DNA from: Lantana camara | Taxonomy: Eukaryota; Streptophyta; Magnoliopsida; Lamiales; Verbenaceae | Direction of reading: 5' to 3' | Length of the DNA stretch: 64,000 nucleotides | NCBI GenBank assembly: GCA_037501455.1 | Contig: CM074858.1 | Location: 89,192,501-89,256,500, forward strand | Shown here: piece after piece, positions 33,240 through 45,298 of the stretch | How the letters are laid out: every line of letters starts with the position of its first letter | Numbering within the stretch: the first letter of the stretch is position 1 | Notes under the pieces: model-generated | Told to the model about the DNA's origin: nothing | Seen by the model: the letters and a program-made list of their open reading frames with translations, nothing else | The model's database searches: none | Position numbers and translations under genes: made by a program

Positions 33240-34409
33240 ACCTAATGAAAGAATAAAGATATAAAAGAAAAACTCAACCGTACATTTAATTTAATTAACT
33301 AAATAGTAAAGAATGTGACATTAGGAGAAAACGTCAAAGATGGTTGCAATAAAATATATAATATTTTGAAAATGATATACACACTCATCCAAATTTTATT
33401 TTACTTTGAAATATCACATAACTCTATTGTTTATTTACATGGCAATATACCATTAAATTTTATAAACGTTTTAAAAAAAGTTTACATCGAGCGAAAAGAG
33501 GTATTAGTTATTTAACACCGGTCGTGTACACTTTACCATTTTTAAGGTCTTAGATTAAAGGGATAACCCTAGATAATATCAGATATAACCATATACCTTC
33601 AATTAGCTGTAAAATGACATTTTTGTTCCCATATTTATCCTTCCAAATTACCAAATATATAGCCACACATCTTGGATAAGCCGTAAAATGACATTTTTGT
33701 TTTCATATTTATCCTTCCAAATTCAAAAAAAATTGAATTACCAGGGTGTTTTAAGAATTTGACAATCAAAAGGATGAATTATAAATTAGGCAAGTAAACA
33801 CAACATGCAAAAGTAGGTCATTTAACAAATATGCGTAGTGAAGTAAACACTGATTTTTGTGATTAAATGAAAAAATAAATACTATTCATTTCCTAATATC
33901 ATTAGATAGCCAAATGCCCAAGTGAAAAACACTCTCTTACTCTAAATTTTTCTAATACAAAGAATATACATATATAGTTAATTATATCTAAAAATCTGTA
34001 AGTTTATGGGGGTTGTAGAGCCATGATTGATTAGCGATTCTTATTTCTTCAATAGTTGTTAATGGTCAACACGCGATTACATTAGCAATAATTTGTTGTT
34101 ATGGTGTAAAATTATGCTTATGAGTCATGCCTCTGTATTGTCAAATCAGGCCAGCATGTTAAAGAGGACCGAAACGAACGCGTCAAATAAGCATAAAGGA
34201 AATTCGTAAAGAAGGTTCTATCATACTGGAAAAGTCAGAAGTGATGTCTTCGTCGTCCATTTCCTTGAATTTTACGACACCTTCCAGCAGCCTATACCTA
34301 TTCTCTACTCGCTCTCTCTCTCTCTCTTTAATACGCCGAAAAAGAACAAAGATTTATATATACTATGTATACACTTTTGTGGCTAAAAAACTTTCTCCAG
34401 CTTTACAGA
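33240..34409 (+). promoter_or_regulatory. Upstream region of the ATL gene
   Basis: The DNA is AT-rich. A 44-bp block containing GTAAAATGACATTTTTGTT occurs twice in direct orientation, near 33608-33652 and 33681-33724. A CT microsatellite lies at about 34310-34328. A TATA-like TTTATATATA lies near 34350, about 55 bp before the chosen ATG, so the 5' leader would be short if this is the core promoter; alternatively the CT tract is itself in the leader. Confidence 0.4.
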
Positions 34410-35576
34410 ATGGCGACAACGCCCGCCGAACATCATCGGATCATTATCCTCTCCGTCTTCTTCCTGTTACTATGGCAGGAAATCGGAGCTCAGCCGGGCC
34501 AACCGGAAAACCAGATGAACTACGCGAGATTCAGCCCTTCCATGGCGATAATCATAGTCGTTCTCATCGCGGCGCTCTTCTTCATGGGTTTCTTCTCCAT
34601 CTACATCCGCCACTGCTCCGACTCATCAGGCGCCGCCGCCAGCGTCCGCCGCGCTCTCTCGATGCGGAACCGCCGCGCCGCGGCGGCGCGTGGACTCGAC
34701 GCTTCGGTCATAGAAACGTTCCCTACTTTCTCCTACTCCGAGGTGAAAGATCACAAGATCGGAAAAGGGGCTCTGGAGTGCGCTGTGTGCTTGAACGAAT
34801 TCGAGGACGACGAAACGCTGCGTTTGCTTCCCAAGTGCGATCACGTCTTCCACCCCGAATGCATCGACGCTTGGCTCGAGTCCCACGTCACCTGCCCGGT
34901 CTGCAGAGCTGATTTGGCCCCCGGGGACGACCCGGTTCAGGCCGAACCGCCGGCGGCGGCGGCGACGACGGAGACTACGACCAATTCAAGAACCAACGAT
35001 GAAATTGCCATCCATATTGATGAAAACACAGACCAATTAGGAGACGTTGCGGCCGCGAACCACCCGAACCGGCCGCCGAGATCGTGGTCCATACGAAGAC
35101 CGGCGAGGGTTTTCGGTTTCGACAAGTTCCGGTCGCACTCTACGGGGCACTCGTTGGTCCAACCGGGGGAAAACCTGGACCGGTTCACTTTGAGATTGCC
35201 GCAAGATGTGAGGAAGGAGGTAATTGATCGAGCAGCTCTTAACCGTACTGGAAGCTTTGCGGCTGTTTTGCCAAGAGAGGGGAGTTCGAGAAGAGGGTAC
35301 AGAACCGGCGGCGGAGGGGAGGGGAGCAGCCGGGCCGGAAGGTCTTACAGGAGGATTGAGAGATCGGACCGGCAAGCGAAATCGGACCGGTGGGTACTTT
35401 TCACGAGAGGACTATCAATGAAATCGCCTAAAGTGGTGGCGGAAGCCGGCGACGGTGGTGGAAGCAGCAGCCGGCCACCGGTCAAGATGCCTTCTTTCAA
35501 GTGTTTGGAACCTAAGACTGCGGATGAAGCCGGTTTATTTTCCGATGAACCGGATAGGCGTCCGGTAAACTTGTAG
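34410..35576 (+). CDS. ATL-type RING-H2 E3 ubiquitin ligase
   Basis: The intronless gene encodes 388 residues from the ATG at 34410; an in-frame ATG at 34365 lies within the TATA-like stretch and would put 15 residues before the signal peptide, so I prefer the later start. Residues 1-28 look like a signal peptide (cut after EIGAQ). Residues 45-67 form one membrane helix. The ATL GLD motif is at 95-97. The RING-H2 ligands are C124, C127, C143, H145, H148, C151, C162 and C165 with W155, in the canonical C3H2C3 spacing. The tail (HSTGHSLVQPGENLDRFTLRLP) resembles the ATL6/ATL31 subgroup, known for defence and carbon/nitrogen signalling in Arabidopsis. It should sit in a membrane and ubiquitinate substrates. 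Exact substrate and gene name are not inferable. Confidence 0.93.
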   Translation: MATTPAEHHRIIILSVFFLLLWQEIGAQPGQPENQMNYARFSPSMAIIIVVLIAALFFMGFFSIYIRHCSDSSGAAASVRRALSMRNRRAAAARGLDASVIETFPTFSYSEVKDHKIGKGALECAVCLNEFEDDETLRLLPKCDHVFHPECIDAWLESHVTCPVCRADLAPGDDPVQAEPPAAAATTETTTNSRTNDEIAIHIDENTDQLGDVAAANHPNRPPRSWSIRRPARVFGFDKFRSHSTGHSLVQPGENLDRFTLRLPQDVRKEVIDRAALNRTGSFAAVLPREGSSRRGYRTGGGGEGSSRAGRSYRRIERSDRQAKSDRWVLFTRGLSMKSPKVVAEAGDGGGSSSRPPVKMPSFKCLEPKTADEAGLFSDEPDRRPVNL

Positions 35577-36084
35577 TTGATGTGTAGATATAAGTTTACT
35601 TTGACGAGAAAAAAGAACTTCCATAAAAAATTATTTTTTTATTTACCGGCAATCCAAGTAATTCTGAATTAAACGAGTTTTATTGATGCACGAGGCTTGT
35701 AGAAAAAAAATGTTGTGATTTCATATTTAATGTTGTCGACGACGCCGTGACTGCGGAGGCGGGGCGATCGGTGGTGGTAGAGTTGGGCTGCCGAGTGACG
35801 GCGGCGTAGAGGGGTATTGAGTAGGGTTCGGTTCAGATTATTTAGGATCTGATATGTATATATTGACTTGGAATTGGTTTTGTGGGCATTTATTTTTCTG
35901 TTTTTCATTAAATCTTAACTATACGTAATACGATTACTTGCCATATAATTATAATATAAGATGTATATTATAGTAGGGTTTCACGGTTACATTTTAGGCA
36001 CACCGCATTAGCACTTTAATTTTCCATTTAATGTTTTGTTGTTTAACCAGACACGTACACAAATACATTATTATATAATATAAT
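35577..36084 (+). other. 3' flank of the ATL gene
   Basis: The DNA is AT-rich apart from a GC-rich patch at about 35735-35815. A short open reading exists on the minus strand there but has no family match I recognise. The gene's polyadenylation site should lie here; I see no unambiguous AATAAA. Confidence 0.4.
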
Positions 36085-36089
36085 ATTAA
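36085..36089. repeat. Target-site duplication of element C, left (ATTAA)
   Basis: ATTAA precedes the LTR start TGTAAC at 36090. After the far LTR (50241-50245) the bases are ATTAG, a 4/5 match. Confidence 0.65.
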
Positions 36090-37163
36090 TGTAACATCCC
36101 GTAATGATAGGCGTCACATCCTCCGCATCAAGTATTCAATCTACATATGAAATAGAAATCCATATATGAATCAAACTCGTGACGAACGGGTGACAATAAA
36201 AGAACCCTAGCTAAGCGGGGTTAACCCTTAAACCAACAATCGCTTAAGAGACAATGCATACGAACAAAGCGGAAGAAACTATAGATAATATCATATAGTG
36301 AGCAAAAGTAGTACAATTATGGCCACCATTGCCTGCAATCATCACCAATCTCCAAAATAGAAATACAAATTCCAAGAGAGCAAGTATATATCAATACATG
36401 TAATATGCTCAAGATAGGCTACAAATTAAAGACACGATCGACTCTAATTTCTCGCCTAGCAAGAACCTGTAAAAACTAAAAATGAGGAGGGGGCAGTCTG
36501 TGAAAACTGAGTGAGGGGTTTATTTATATAAGTCACATAACATGCAACTCATAATTTCGAGTATAGTTTTAGGAATAGTCCAAGTGGATAAATTGATGGT
36601 CGGGTTTGCAAGGCCCGAGTCATCTCATTAACATTTCGAGACGGGGGCTCATGACTCCTACCCGCTCCTTCGATGGTTAAAACCACCGGCTTAAGAATAA
36701 ATCACCTTCCTTTCTCTTGGGTCACGCGAGAAATTCTCAAAGGGTACTACGTGCTAAGGCGTGCCCGACGGCCCAATGCCGTAACGGTTTCCAATCCCAC
36801 GTTTCCCCGGGAACCAAACAGTGCGGTGCATTTTCTCGCCAAAACGGTTGATCATGAAATCATTTTACTTTGAGAAGAGGTTTCTTTGTAAAACATTTGC
36901 ATTTTCGAAAACTATTAGTTTATATTATAATTTTGCCCGAAACTTCCACATTGTGTTATGTGGGCTTTCAATACATAAAGAGAAAACCTCACCTTGTGAG
37001 CAAAAGAAGGATGCAAAACTAAGGAGCCTGCTCCCCAAGTCCTGGATTGACCTCTGTGCAAGAAAAAAGACAATTACGTGTAAGACTCGACACCGTGAAC
37101 CAATTAATTGACGAACGACGTGCTTATGCATGTTATGATATGAGAAATTAATTAAAATGTCAT

Positions 37164-37168
37164 GAATA
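37164..37168. repeat. Target-site duplication GAATA, left
   Basis: GAATA occurs here and at 39885-39889, flanking the nested LTR exactly. Confidence 0.9.
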
Positions 37169-39884
37169 TGTAGCACCCGCGATGAGAGCACCACATCCCC
37201 TGCACTATGAGTTCGGTCCACATATGAAATGGACTAATCCATACATGAACTAAACTCACAGTGAACGGAAGACAATAAAAAGACTATCCTAGCTAGGCGG
37301 AATCTAACCCTGTAGCAATTCAACAATGACCAAGATGTGGAAGCAAGACAATCCATATTCAATATCAATATCATGAATGTAATTTCAAGGAAAATAAATA
37401 CGGGTTCCACTAATTCAATGAACCTGTCCTAACCTGTCCCGAAACATTTGAATACAATAATATAAAACGGGTTCAACTAAAGCCCTAGAAACCTGTCCCG
37501 AGTTCAATTTAATTTAGTAAATGTCATACTAAACCAATAGCAAATTCAATACAGTAATTAAAATACAATATGCAGTGAGTGTACAAGTGGAGGACTCAGA
37601 CAGAGACACAAAGGCTCTAACACCGCCTAGCAACCACCTACAAAGAACCTGGAAGAGAAGGGGAAAAGAGGGATCAGTCTCTAGAAGACTGAGTAAGCAG
37701 GAGGTATACATATATATAAAAACATGCACATGCAAGTTGTAAATCCCGAACAACATTTTAGTTAAAGTAGTTCCCGTGAGGGCAAGAAATCAGTTAATCA
37801 CTGCTCGGACTTTACGACTATCACTTTAGACACTTAGTTACAATTCAGGCTATCAGTGGCTCGGTGACTGAGCGTGCACAATCTCCAACCAAACTCCGAC
37901 AGTGTACAATGATTAAGTTTCAGTTATTTTAAAGGTGATCATGCAATTCAATCGTTATTATACGGTGCAATAGTGCAATAATGTTCACACTCAGTACAGT
38001 CAATCAGTGCAATTATTCACGACAATAATCCCTGGGTCACTCGTGGTGCTGGATTCTCCCAAGATCTCCTTCTCCCTCCATGATGGTTCAGGTAGCTAGC
38101 CCTCGCCATCCAGTCCGTGTGAGCATTAGGAACATGTCTCCTATACCCGGAACTCCTTCCTCCACTAATCTCCTAGTGGATTCAGGGGGTCATCCCAATA
38201 GTGTGAGACTGTGCAAGAGGTCACCGACGGCCCGATACCTCCCCGGCTCGCTCAATACACAAGTCTCAGGGCCCTCAATCAGTGTGCCGTACAGTATCTC
38301 GCCAAAACAGGAACGGTCAGTGAATAACAATAGCAATAACAATAGGTCCAATTTAATAAAGGTTTACTCGATTACACACATGAAAACAATTTAAATATAA
38401 ATATGTTTTTTAGGCCAAATATCATTCATGCAGGTTTAGGGTTCGATAGGTAACTAGAACGAAAATACCCTCACCTGACAAGCGACAGAACAAGACAACG
38501 TGCAAGAAAGTGTTCACTCGATCGATGATCTCCACCCTGGAGAAGAACTGGACAAGAAAGGAAACAATGGGTACTCGTGAGAGGAGACTCAATAATGATA
38601 CCAACTACGACGCACGACATTGATATGAAATGACATGAATATCATGGAACGATATATAAGATGTTAAGCTAAGTCATGATCATGTTTATGTACATTTAAG
38701 GTAATTAAATCAATTAGCACTTACATTCAATAAACGAGTTCAATTACATGAAATTATGTAAGTAAAACGATGTAATATTACTTAGACATGCAAAGGAAGT
38801 CACGAAATAACAATACACGAACAAAGCATGAAAATACACTGAAACAGTACCGGGAACGATCTCGCCCACTCTGGGAATGGCTATGCCCAGCAGCTCCGCT
38901 CACCGGAACGGCCGTTCCGGTTCCACTCCGTTCCCAGCTCCCCGAACTCTCCCCATGGCTCTGTAAGAAATTGGCGAAATTGTCTCCTGGGAAGGGCCGT
39001 TCCCAGCTCCAGTTCAACACGGGAACGACCGTTCCCACCTGGTTCGCCTGGTACGAAGCAGAAACAACAACAATGGCGGAAAAGACACACTCCACACACA
39101 AACACAACCCCAAACCACTCCAAAATGCTTGAAATTAATACCACGGACCAAGTAAATCACATAGATCATGTATTTGCACTTTAGAACTAGTAAAGCGGCC
39201 TTGATCACATAAAACTCACACCCCGATTACTATTCATCATCTTCCCAAATCATCACATAAGCATAAATCCGAGGCACGAAAGCTATATCAAATTAAAGCA
39301 TGTAACGAATAGAGCACGAATCTTACCTTAGGTCGTTGATCGGACGGTTGGATCTTGAAAACCCGAGCTTGAGGCCTTGGAGCCAAAATTGGGTATTTTC
39401 CTTCTCCTTCTCTTCATGGCTGATGATTGATCGACCAAAATGGGGAAAAAGGGAAAAGGCTGGCCCTTTTAGGGCTAGTCAATCGGGTCGGTAGAAACGG
39501 GTAGGGTCAAGTGGTATCCGGTCCAACCGGATCGAATTTTAAAACGGTTGGGCAATCAAATAGCTTTAGAAAAATAAAAGGTTAAGTATTTGAATCCGAA
39601 TCATCGAAACAAACTCAATAATAAGGTTGGAATTCGAATCCGAATTCCCGGGCTCAAGGTAGCCACAAAGGCCTCAAAACTCCCCAATTAAATTTAGGTT
39701 CCTATCTTGTAATTATTGGACAATTGAGTCCAAGTACAATTTAAATAAATTTCTAAAGCGCACATTATTAAATAAAATTACATGTTGACACGTTTAACAT
39801 GCGACGTCACATAAATCACATAATTACTGAATCAAACTCTCTCGTGACGTCGTACTTGACTTGTCGGGAAAACGGGGCGTTACA
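37169..39884 (-). mobile_element. Nested solo LTR, Tekay-like
   Basis: The 2716-bp LTR reads TGTAGCACCC to GGGCGTTACA on the plus strand; in its own (minus) orientation it starts TGTAACGCCCCG. Exact GAATA duplications prove the boundaries. Its edge is homologous to those of 21310-23970 and 50841-58185. A degenerate repeat around CCTGTCC/ACGGGTTC lies at 37400-37512, and a palindrome array around GGAACGGCCGTTCC at 38903-39036. Confidence 0.92.
38903..39036. repeat. Palindrome array in nested LTR (GGAACGG type)
   Basis: CCGGAACGGCCGTTCCGG (38903-38920) is a perfect 18-nt palindrome. Further forms are a half site CCGTTCCCAGCTCC near 38928, GGGAAGGGCCGTTCCCA near 38989-39005 and GGGAACGACCGTTCCC at 39021-39036. 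The array lies about 850-980 bp from the LTR 5' end. Confidence 0.8.
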
Positions 39885-39889
39885 GAATA
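39885..39889. repeat. Target-site duplication GAATA, right
   Basis: Exact partner of 37164-37168. Confidence 0.9.
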
Positions 39890-40019
39890 TGTTGCAATTA
39901 AGCCGAATAAGAGCATATAATAACTTATACATAAGATAGGCATTAAAACAATTAAAACAAGAAAGTACCACTTCAAGTGGCCCTTCTCGGCCCGAACACT
40001 TTTCAGTTCATTTTGGATC

Positions 40020-40312
40020 CCCGACCGAGATAGGTCTCCAGTAGCTAATCTGCACAACCATCCTGGCCAGGACAGAATTAATCCCGGCCGGGACAGGCGT
40101 CCAAATTCCCAGCTGTAATGAGATACCGGTTGGGACAGGTTTTGTACTGAAATTAATCCTGGCTTGGATTGCATTACCGAGAGTACCTGTCCATCAATCC
40201 CAGTTTGGACTAAAATCATCCCAGCCGGGATCAATGATCAGGCCACCTTCTGTCAAGTGATCCCGACCAGGATCGTTTTTTAACTAAAAGTGATCCCGGT
40301 CGGGGAACCACA
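40020..40312. repeat. Palindrome array in 3' LTR of C (ATCCCGG type)
   Basis: About nine degenerate copies of ATCCCGGCCGGGAT-like palindromes lie here, for example ATCCCGGCCGGGAC near 40080 and GATCCCGACCAGGATCG near 40260. They correspond one by one to the array at 49033-49315 in the 5' LTR. Confidence 0.75.
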
Positions 40313-40458
40313 ACTCGAAAAACAGGGCATGCATAGGGGGTCTCAGGTTTGAGCTCAAAATCCCCAAACAATCTAACCAAGCTGCATAAAACCAATCCAA
40401 AATAACAATATACATGCATATACACAACATAATTCAATTAAACATCAATTTGCAACTT

Positions 40459-40463
40459 GTAAC
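40459..40463. repeat. Target-site duplication GTAAC, left
   Basis: GTAAC is repeated exactly at 42305-42309. Confidence 0.9.
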
Positions 40464-42304
40464 TGTTGGGAAAATAAAACAGAAATGCAGCGAAAATTTA
40501 AAATTTTTCCCAAAAGATAGAATCAAATATTGCAATTCCTGTTCCAAAATTCGTAGAGATCAAGAAGCTCACTTAGATAGTAGCTTTCTTGACACGTTCT
40601 AGCCGCCCAAGAACGCTCTTCACGCGGCTTGATCTCTAAAAGCTCCTTCAAATTTTTCAAGACTTCACGATAGTAGTCCTCTAGAGAATTAGTCCACCAA
40701 CCGCGACCACGTTACGAATAGGGAGGATGCTAGTTCTATATTTGGTGTTTAGGCTCTAGGGTTTAGTGTATAATTTGGAGAAGGAGAATTTGTGCATTAA
40801 CCCCTAAGGGGTTCGAACCCTATATATTAATAGGCAATGGGTTCGAACCCCTTTGCTTGTGGAGCAAGGGTTTCCTAAACCCTTTTGGTAAGAGATTTCT
40901 TGCTTGGAGAGAAAGACTCTTACTTTAACCAAAAGTCTCCTTTTGACCAACTTGTCAAGCAAGAATAATATCTAACTCTCTTAGATATTTTATTCTACTT
41001 TATTTATTAAATAATAAATAACTTGAAGACTAATAATTAATTAATTCATAATTAATTATTTGTTAGACTTAAAATCTCCAAATTAGAACTTTAATATTAA
41101 TTCATAATTAAATTAAAGTTCATTAAATAATTAATCAAGATTAATTATTCAACTAACACATACACACCAATCTCCTATTGGTCCGATCAACTCGTTTAAT
41201 CGATTTCAAGCTTTAACCCATGTGACCGAGTTATTATGTGTGACCCTCTAGGTTCTTAATTCAATTAGCAGTGACCCTAATTAATTAATTCCTAATTTAT
41301 TAATTAGTCCACAGATCATACGGCCGTAGTCTAACAACAGGTGTATGACAATAAGAATGTCTCAATTTGAAAGAACCTTTAAGTCATTGACTCATGTGAG
41401 ATACAATCCTCCTACGTCCTATCTCTCAATCAAGATCTAGGGTAAGGAAATAATTAGAACCCTAATAATCTTGATCTTAAAGTTAAGTGCCTTTCATATC
41501 CATTTGATCTCGATACAAGAAACCCATTTCTTGATCTCGATCCACGGCCTTGGCCAAGGACTCCTAGATGGAATATGAATGACTTACACAATAAGAGATC
41601 AACTTGCTAATGCAAGTGTAGGTCCTTTATCGATTCTCATATACTTTCATGTGCCACTTGTGAAATCCTAGCATAAGCCTTGAATCAGTTGTCTAAGGCG
41701 ACACCCTTTAAAGCTTATACCTAAGACTACAAAGTTAGCCCATAAAGTATCAATGGAATCTCAAGTCTAAGGATCACTTAATCACATCAATGACTCGTGA
41801 GATATTTCCTAATCTGGAAATTTCTATTTCCAGAAATAGAAACTTCCTTTCCCATTTAGGAATTTTCTCACACGGGAGACCTCATTGTACCTACTTAGAA
41901 TAAGTAAGCACCCCCATGTATCACGTACATATCAGCAATACACTTTGCACCCCATGAAACAAGGTGGTCCTTCTTAAGGGCGTGATCACACGAGCAAGCC
42001 TCGAACGAGTCAAGGTGACACTCCCACTGTCTTTAGGACTCATCGGTTTGGAGTGATTTCTAATCATGACTTATGTGATATAGGGCTCGTCTCATGAACC
42101 ATTTCGCCTAAATGGTTGAATCCTATAAGTCATATTGATTAGGGGAGTTCTAATACATGCGCAGTCAAAGTAAACATACAATAAAACAAGAGCATATAAA
42201 GAAGTGTTGCATTAATTCGTATTATTCAAAGATTGTCTGTGATTTACAAAAGGAAAGTACTAAAGCGGACTATTACATCGACTTTCAGGGCACTATTCCT
42301 AACA
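40464..42304 (-). mobile_element. Nested solo LTR of an unrelated family (TGTTAGGAATAG)
   Basis: The 1841-bp insertion reads TGTTGGGAAA to TATTCCTAACA on the plus strand; its sense strand begins TGTTAGGAATAGTGCCCT. Exact GTAAC duplications mark it as a solo LTR. A related copy in opposite orientation is 60031-62331. A TATA-like TATTAATATATAGGG on the minus strand near 40825-40840 agrees with the orientation. Superfamily is not certain; the termini and length suit a Ty1/copia LTR. Confidence 0.85.
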
Positions 42305-42309
42305 GTAAC
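42305..42309. repeat. Target-site duplication GTAAC, right
   Basis: Exact partner of 40459-40463. Confidence 0.9.
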
Positions 42310-43058
42310 ATGCCTAGATCATCAATCAACACACAAGACCCTCATTTAATATAAATGCATTTATTTCTCCAACAACCATATCCAGCATGCAATAAAATTA
42401 TATTCAACCACATTTTCATGCATAAATACACCTCTAGACATGTTACCAAGCTTGGATTAAGAAACGCCAACTTATTCTTCAAATTTCTCACATATACACG
42501 CATATATCCACATTCAAACCAACCTGAAACAAGAAAGGAGGAAGAAAGAAATGGAGAAGATGATGGTGGTGATAATCGGTGAGCTTCCGACGACGAACAG
42601 TGACGGCGACGGCAACGACAACACCTTCTCTCCTTCTCTCTCTTGGTCACAAAGGGGGTGTGTGTGTCTTTGAGTGTGATTGTGTTATGTAAGAAATGAA
42701 AATGTGTTGCATGAATAGTATGCATATCTTGTATAATGTAAGATAGAAGTGTTAGTTTTGCAATTAGGTCCTTTATGTTTTACTTTAATCCACTCAAGTT
42801 CATAAATTTTTAGGTGTTTCAATTAAGTCCAAAAGTAATTGCAATTAAGTCCAAGAGTTGGAGCATGCTTCAATTAGGCCTCATATGTTTCAATTTTAAG
42901 ACAATTAAGGTCAATTATAATTTAATTAAGCATATAAATCATATAATCACATAATTAAATAACTATATAGTTCAAATGCGCATTAAAAAAAACATAATTA
43001 AAATAAATAAAAAATCCTAACTCTCGGTACCTGAAAGTCGAGAACACGGGGTGTCACA

Positions 43059-43074
43059 ACCTCCTCCCTTCAAA
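43059..43074 (-). promoter_or_regulatory. Polypurine tract of element C
   Basis: On the minus strand TTTGAAGGGAGGAGGT directly precedes the 3' LTR start TGTGACACC. Confidence 0.85.
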
Positions 43075-43129
43075 GAATCTGGCCCCCATATTCATTGCTC
43101 GGGAGGAAATAACTCCGGATGGAACTTCT

Positions 43130-43486
43130 TCATCTTGTCCTCGGTTTCCCACAAGGCATCCTTGGTTTTATCAAAGGGATTAGCCGGTTTCTCAACTCTT
43201 GAAACTTACGATCCAAAATCTTCACCGACTTTTGGACAAAATTTAGACCCGGTTGCAACTCGGCCTCTTCAACAGGAAGGATCTCGGAATCATCGGGATA
43301 ATACTTCCTTAGTTGAGAGACATGGAAGGCATTGTGAATCCCGGTTAAGCTCGGTGGCAGGTCCAACTGATATGCCACTCTGCTGGTCCTCTCAAGTATC
43401 TCAAACGGACCCAAGTATCGAGGATTAAGCTTCCCTCTTTTCCCAATCTGAGCAATTCCTTCACGTGGGGACGCTTTCAAGAACAC
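43130..43486 (-). pseudogene. Integrase C-terminus and chromodomain-like end, element C
   Basis: The 118 residues hold GKLNPRYLGPFEILERTSRV and YQLDLPPSLTGIHNAFHVSQ, then LRKYYPDDSEIL: the integrase C-terminal domain of Ty3/gypsy elements. The part from KSVKILDRKFQELRN onward is the start of a chromodomain, which in this group guides insertion into heterochromatin. The end is out of frame, so the chromodomain is incomplete in this reading. Confidence 0.85.
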
Positions 43487-43590
43487 ACGGTCCCCAACCT
43501 CAAACTCGAGATCCCTTCTTCGACGGTCGGCATAGCTCTTTTGTCAATCTTGAGCCGCTTTCATCTGTTTTTGTATCAATTGGACTTTCT

Positions 43591-43965
43591 CTATTGCATC
43601 TTGTACGACTTTAGAAGGTTTCTCCATCTTCTCACCCTTCTTAACGCCCTCTTGTTTAGTCCATTTCTATTCCTCAAAATCAAAGAACAACGGAGATCTA
43701 CACTTTCGACCGTAAAGAACTTCATACGGGGCCATACCGATTGGGCTTGATAACTATTGTTGTAGGCAAACTCGATCAAATGCAACTGCTTGTCCCATAA
43801 AGTCTGAAAATCCAAGGCACAAGCTCGGAGCAAGTCCTTGAGATATTTGATCAATCTCTTGGATTGGCTATCCGTCTGAGGGTATGAAGCAGTACTGAAT
43901 TTGAGCCTGTACCCAAATGACCCTGTAACTCTTGCCACAACCTCGAAGTAAACCTCGGATCTCAA
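43591..43965 (-). pseudogene. Integrase core, second half, element C
   Basis: This contains the block YPQTDSQSKRLIKYLKDLLR. In active relatives the residue after QS is the catalytic glutamate; here it is lysine (K36), so integrase is dead. The change fits a single G-to-A transition. Upstream it joins 43962-44282 by a frameshift. Confidence 0.85.
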
Positions 43966-44282
43966 TCTGACATAATGCTAACCAGAATTCCGTGAAGTCG
44001 AATGATCTCTCTACAGTACTGCTCGGCTAGCGTGCTAACTTTATCGGACATCCGAACGACTAGAAAATGAGCCGACTTAGTCAGGCGGTCCATGATCACC
44101 CAAGTACCATCATAACCACCCTTTACTTTTGGCAACCTGAACACAAAATCCATCGTCACCTGCTCCCACTTCCACTCTGGAATAGCTAATAGCTGTAAAA
44201 GACCTCTGGGTTTCTGATTCTTGGCCGTAACCAACTGACATATCTTGCAATGTCTCATATATTCAGCTACATCATTCTTCAT
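43962..44282 (-). pseudogene. Integrase N-terminus and core, first half, element C
   Basis: CKIC (C12, C15) is the end of the zinc domain. KWEQVTMDFVFRLP holds the first catalytic aspartate (D45), and the stretch ends at IMSD with the second (D106). WVIMDRLTKSAHFL is typical of chromovirus integrase. Confidence 0.87.
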
Positions 44283-44524
44283 CCCATTCTACCAATAAAA
44301 TTATTTCAAATCTTTTTACATTTTATTACCTCTAGGGTGGATAGAATAAGTCGGCTTGTGAGCCTCGTTAAGCAACACCCTTTTTAGTTCTTTGGGTACC
44401 ACAACTCGATTCTTGAATCGAAGAAGGCCGGTGTCATCAAAGTGTCATCAAAACTAAACGGACACTCTGGATCATCCCTGGCCTTAGCAACCAACTTCTG
44501 AACTCCCGGATCACTATTCTGAGT

Positions 44525-45298
44525 CTAAAACAACCGTTGCTTCAACTCCGGTTGCACGGTGATATTAGAAACACGAGCCTTCAAAACAATTGCCTCGGCT
44601 CTGCTTCCTTCACCCATTTCCAAACTCGTTACACTAGCTGTCCTACTAAGTGCATCGACGACCACATTGGCTTTGCCACGATGGTACTTGATTGTGCACT
44701 CATAGTCCTCAAGAAACTCCATCCAACGCCTTTGCCTCATATTCAATTCTTTTTGAGTGAATAAATACTGGAGGCTTTTGTGGTCGGTAAAGTTCTCGAA
44801 AGGCAGGCCGTACAAGTAGTGTCTCCATTTTGCAAGTGCAAAGATCACGGCGGCGAGCTCCAAATCATGTGTGGGATAATTCTTCTCATGCTCTTTTAAT
44901 TTTCTAGAAGCATAAGCAACCACTTTCCCGTTTTGCATCAACACACAACCTAATCCTTCCTCCGATGCATCCGTATACATGACATAACCCTCGGAGCCTT
45001 TGGAAAGTGTCAAGACCGGGGCGGTAGTCAACTTCTCCTTCAAAAGATGAAAACTTGCATCACACGACTCATCCCACACGAACTTTACCTCTTTCTTAGT
45101 CAATCGGGTCAAAGGAGAGACAATCTTGGAGAAGTCCTTCACAAATCTTCTATAATATTCCTCTAGACCCAAGAAACTTCGAACCTCTGAGACATTCTTC
45201 AGTTTCTCCCACTTAATCATGGTCTCAATCTTTGTAGGATCAACTTCAACACCATTCTCAGAAATAATATGACCCAAGAAAGAGACGCAGCAATCCAA
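44525..45298 (-). pseudogene. RT connection and RNase H of element C
   Basis: The blocks [72 protein letters not shown] and [11 protein letters not shown] are clear chromovirus RNase H. The acidic residues are present. It is out of frame with the RT palm piece at its start. Confidence 0.9.

Larger units (their letters stand above)
36090..43058 (-). mobile_element. 3' LTR of element C (interrupted twice)
   Basis: The pieces 36090-37168, 39885-40463 and 42305-43058 together align with the 5' LTR 47676-50240. The right edge GGGGTGTCACA at 43058 adjoins the PPT. Insertions at 37169-39884 and 40464-42304 each have exact 5-bp duplications, so the LTR was whole before them. Confidence 0.88.

Noticed and set aside
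34241..34912. Open reading of 223 codons overlapping the ATL gene in another frame
   Set aside because: It is R/S/P-rich without a domain and overlaps the clear RING-H2 frame; it is a by-product of the GC-rich gene.
35669..35908. Minus-strand open reading of 79 codons after the ATL gene
   Set aside because: No recognisable family, atypical composition and no promoter evidence; probably chance in a GC-rich patch.
40800..40860. GGGTTCGAACCC motifs resembling a tRNA T-loop
   Set aside because: No acceptor stem, D-arm or anticodon arm can be built around them; they are repeats within the LTR near its TATA-like box.
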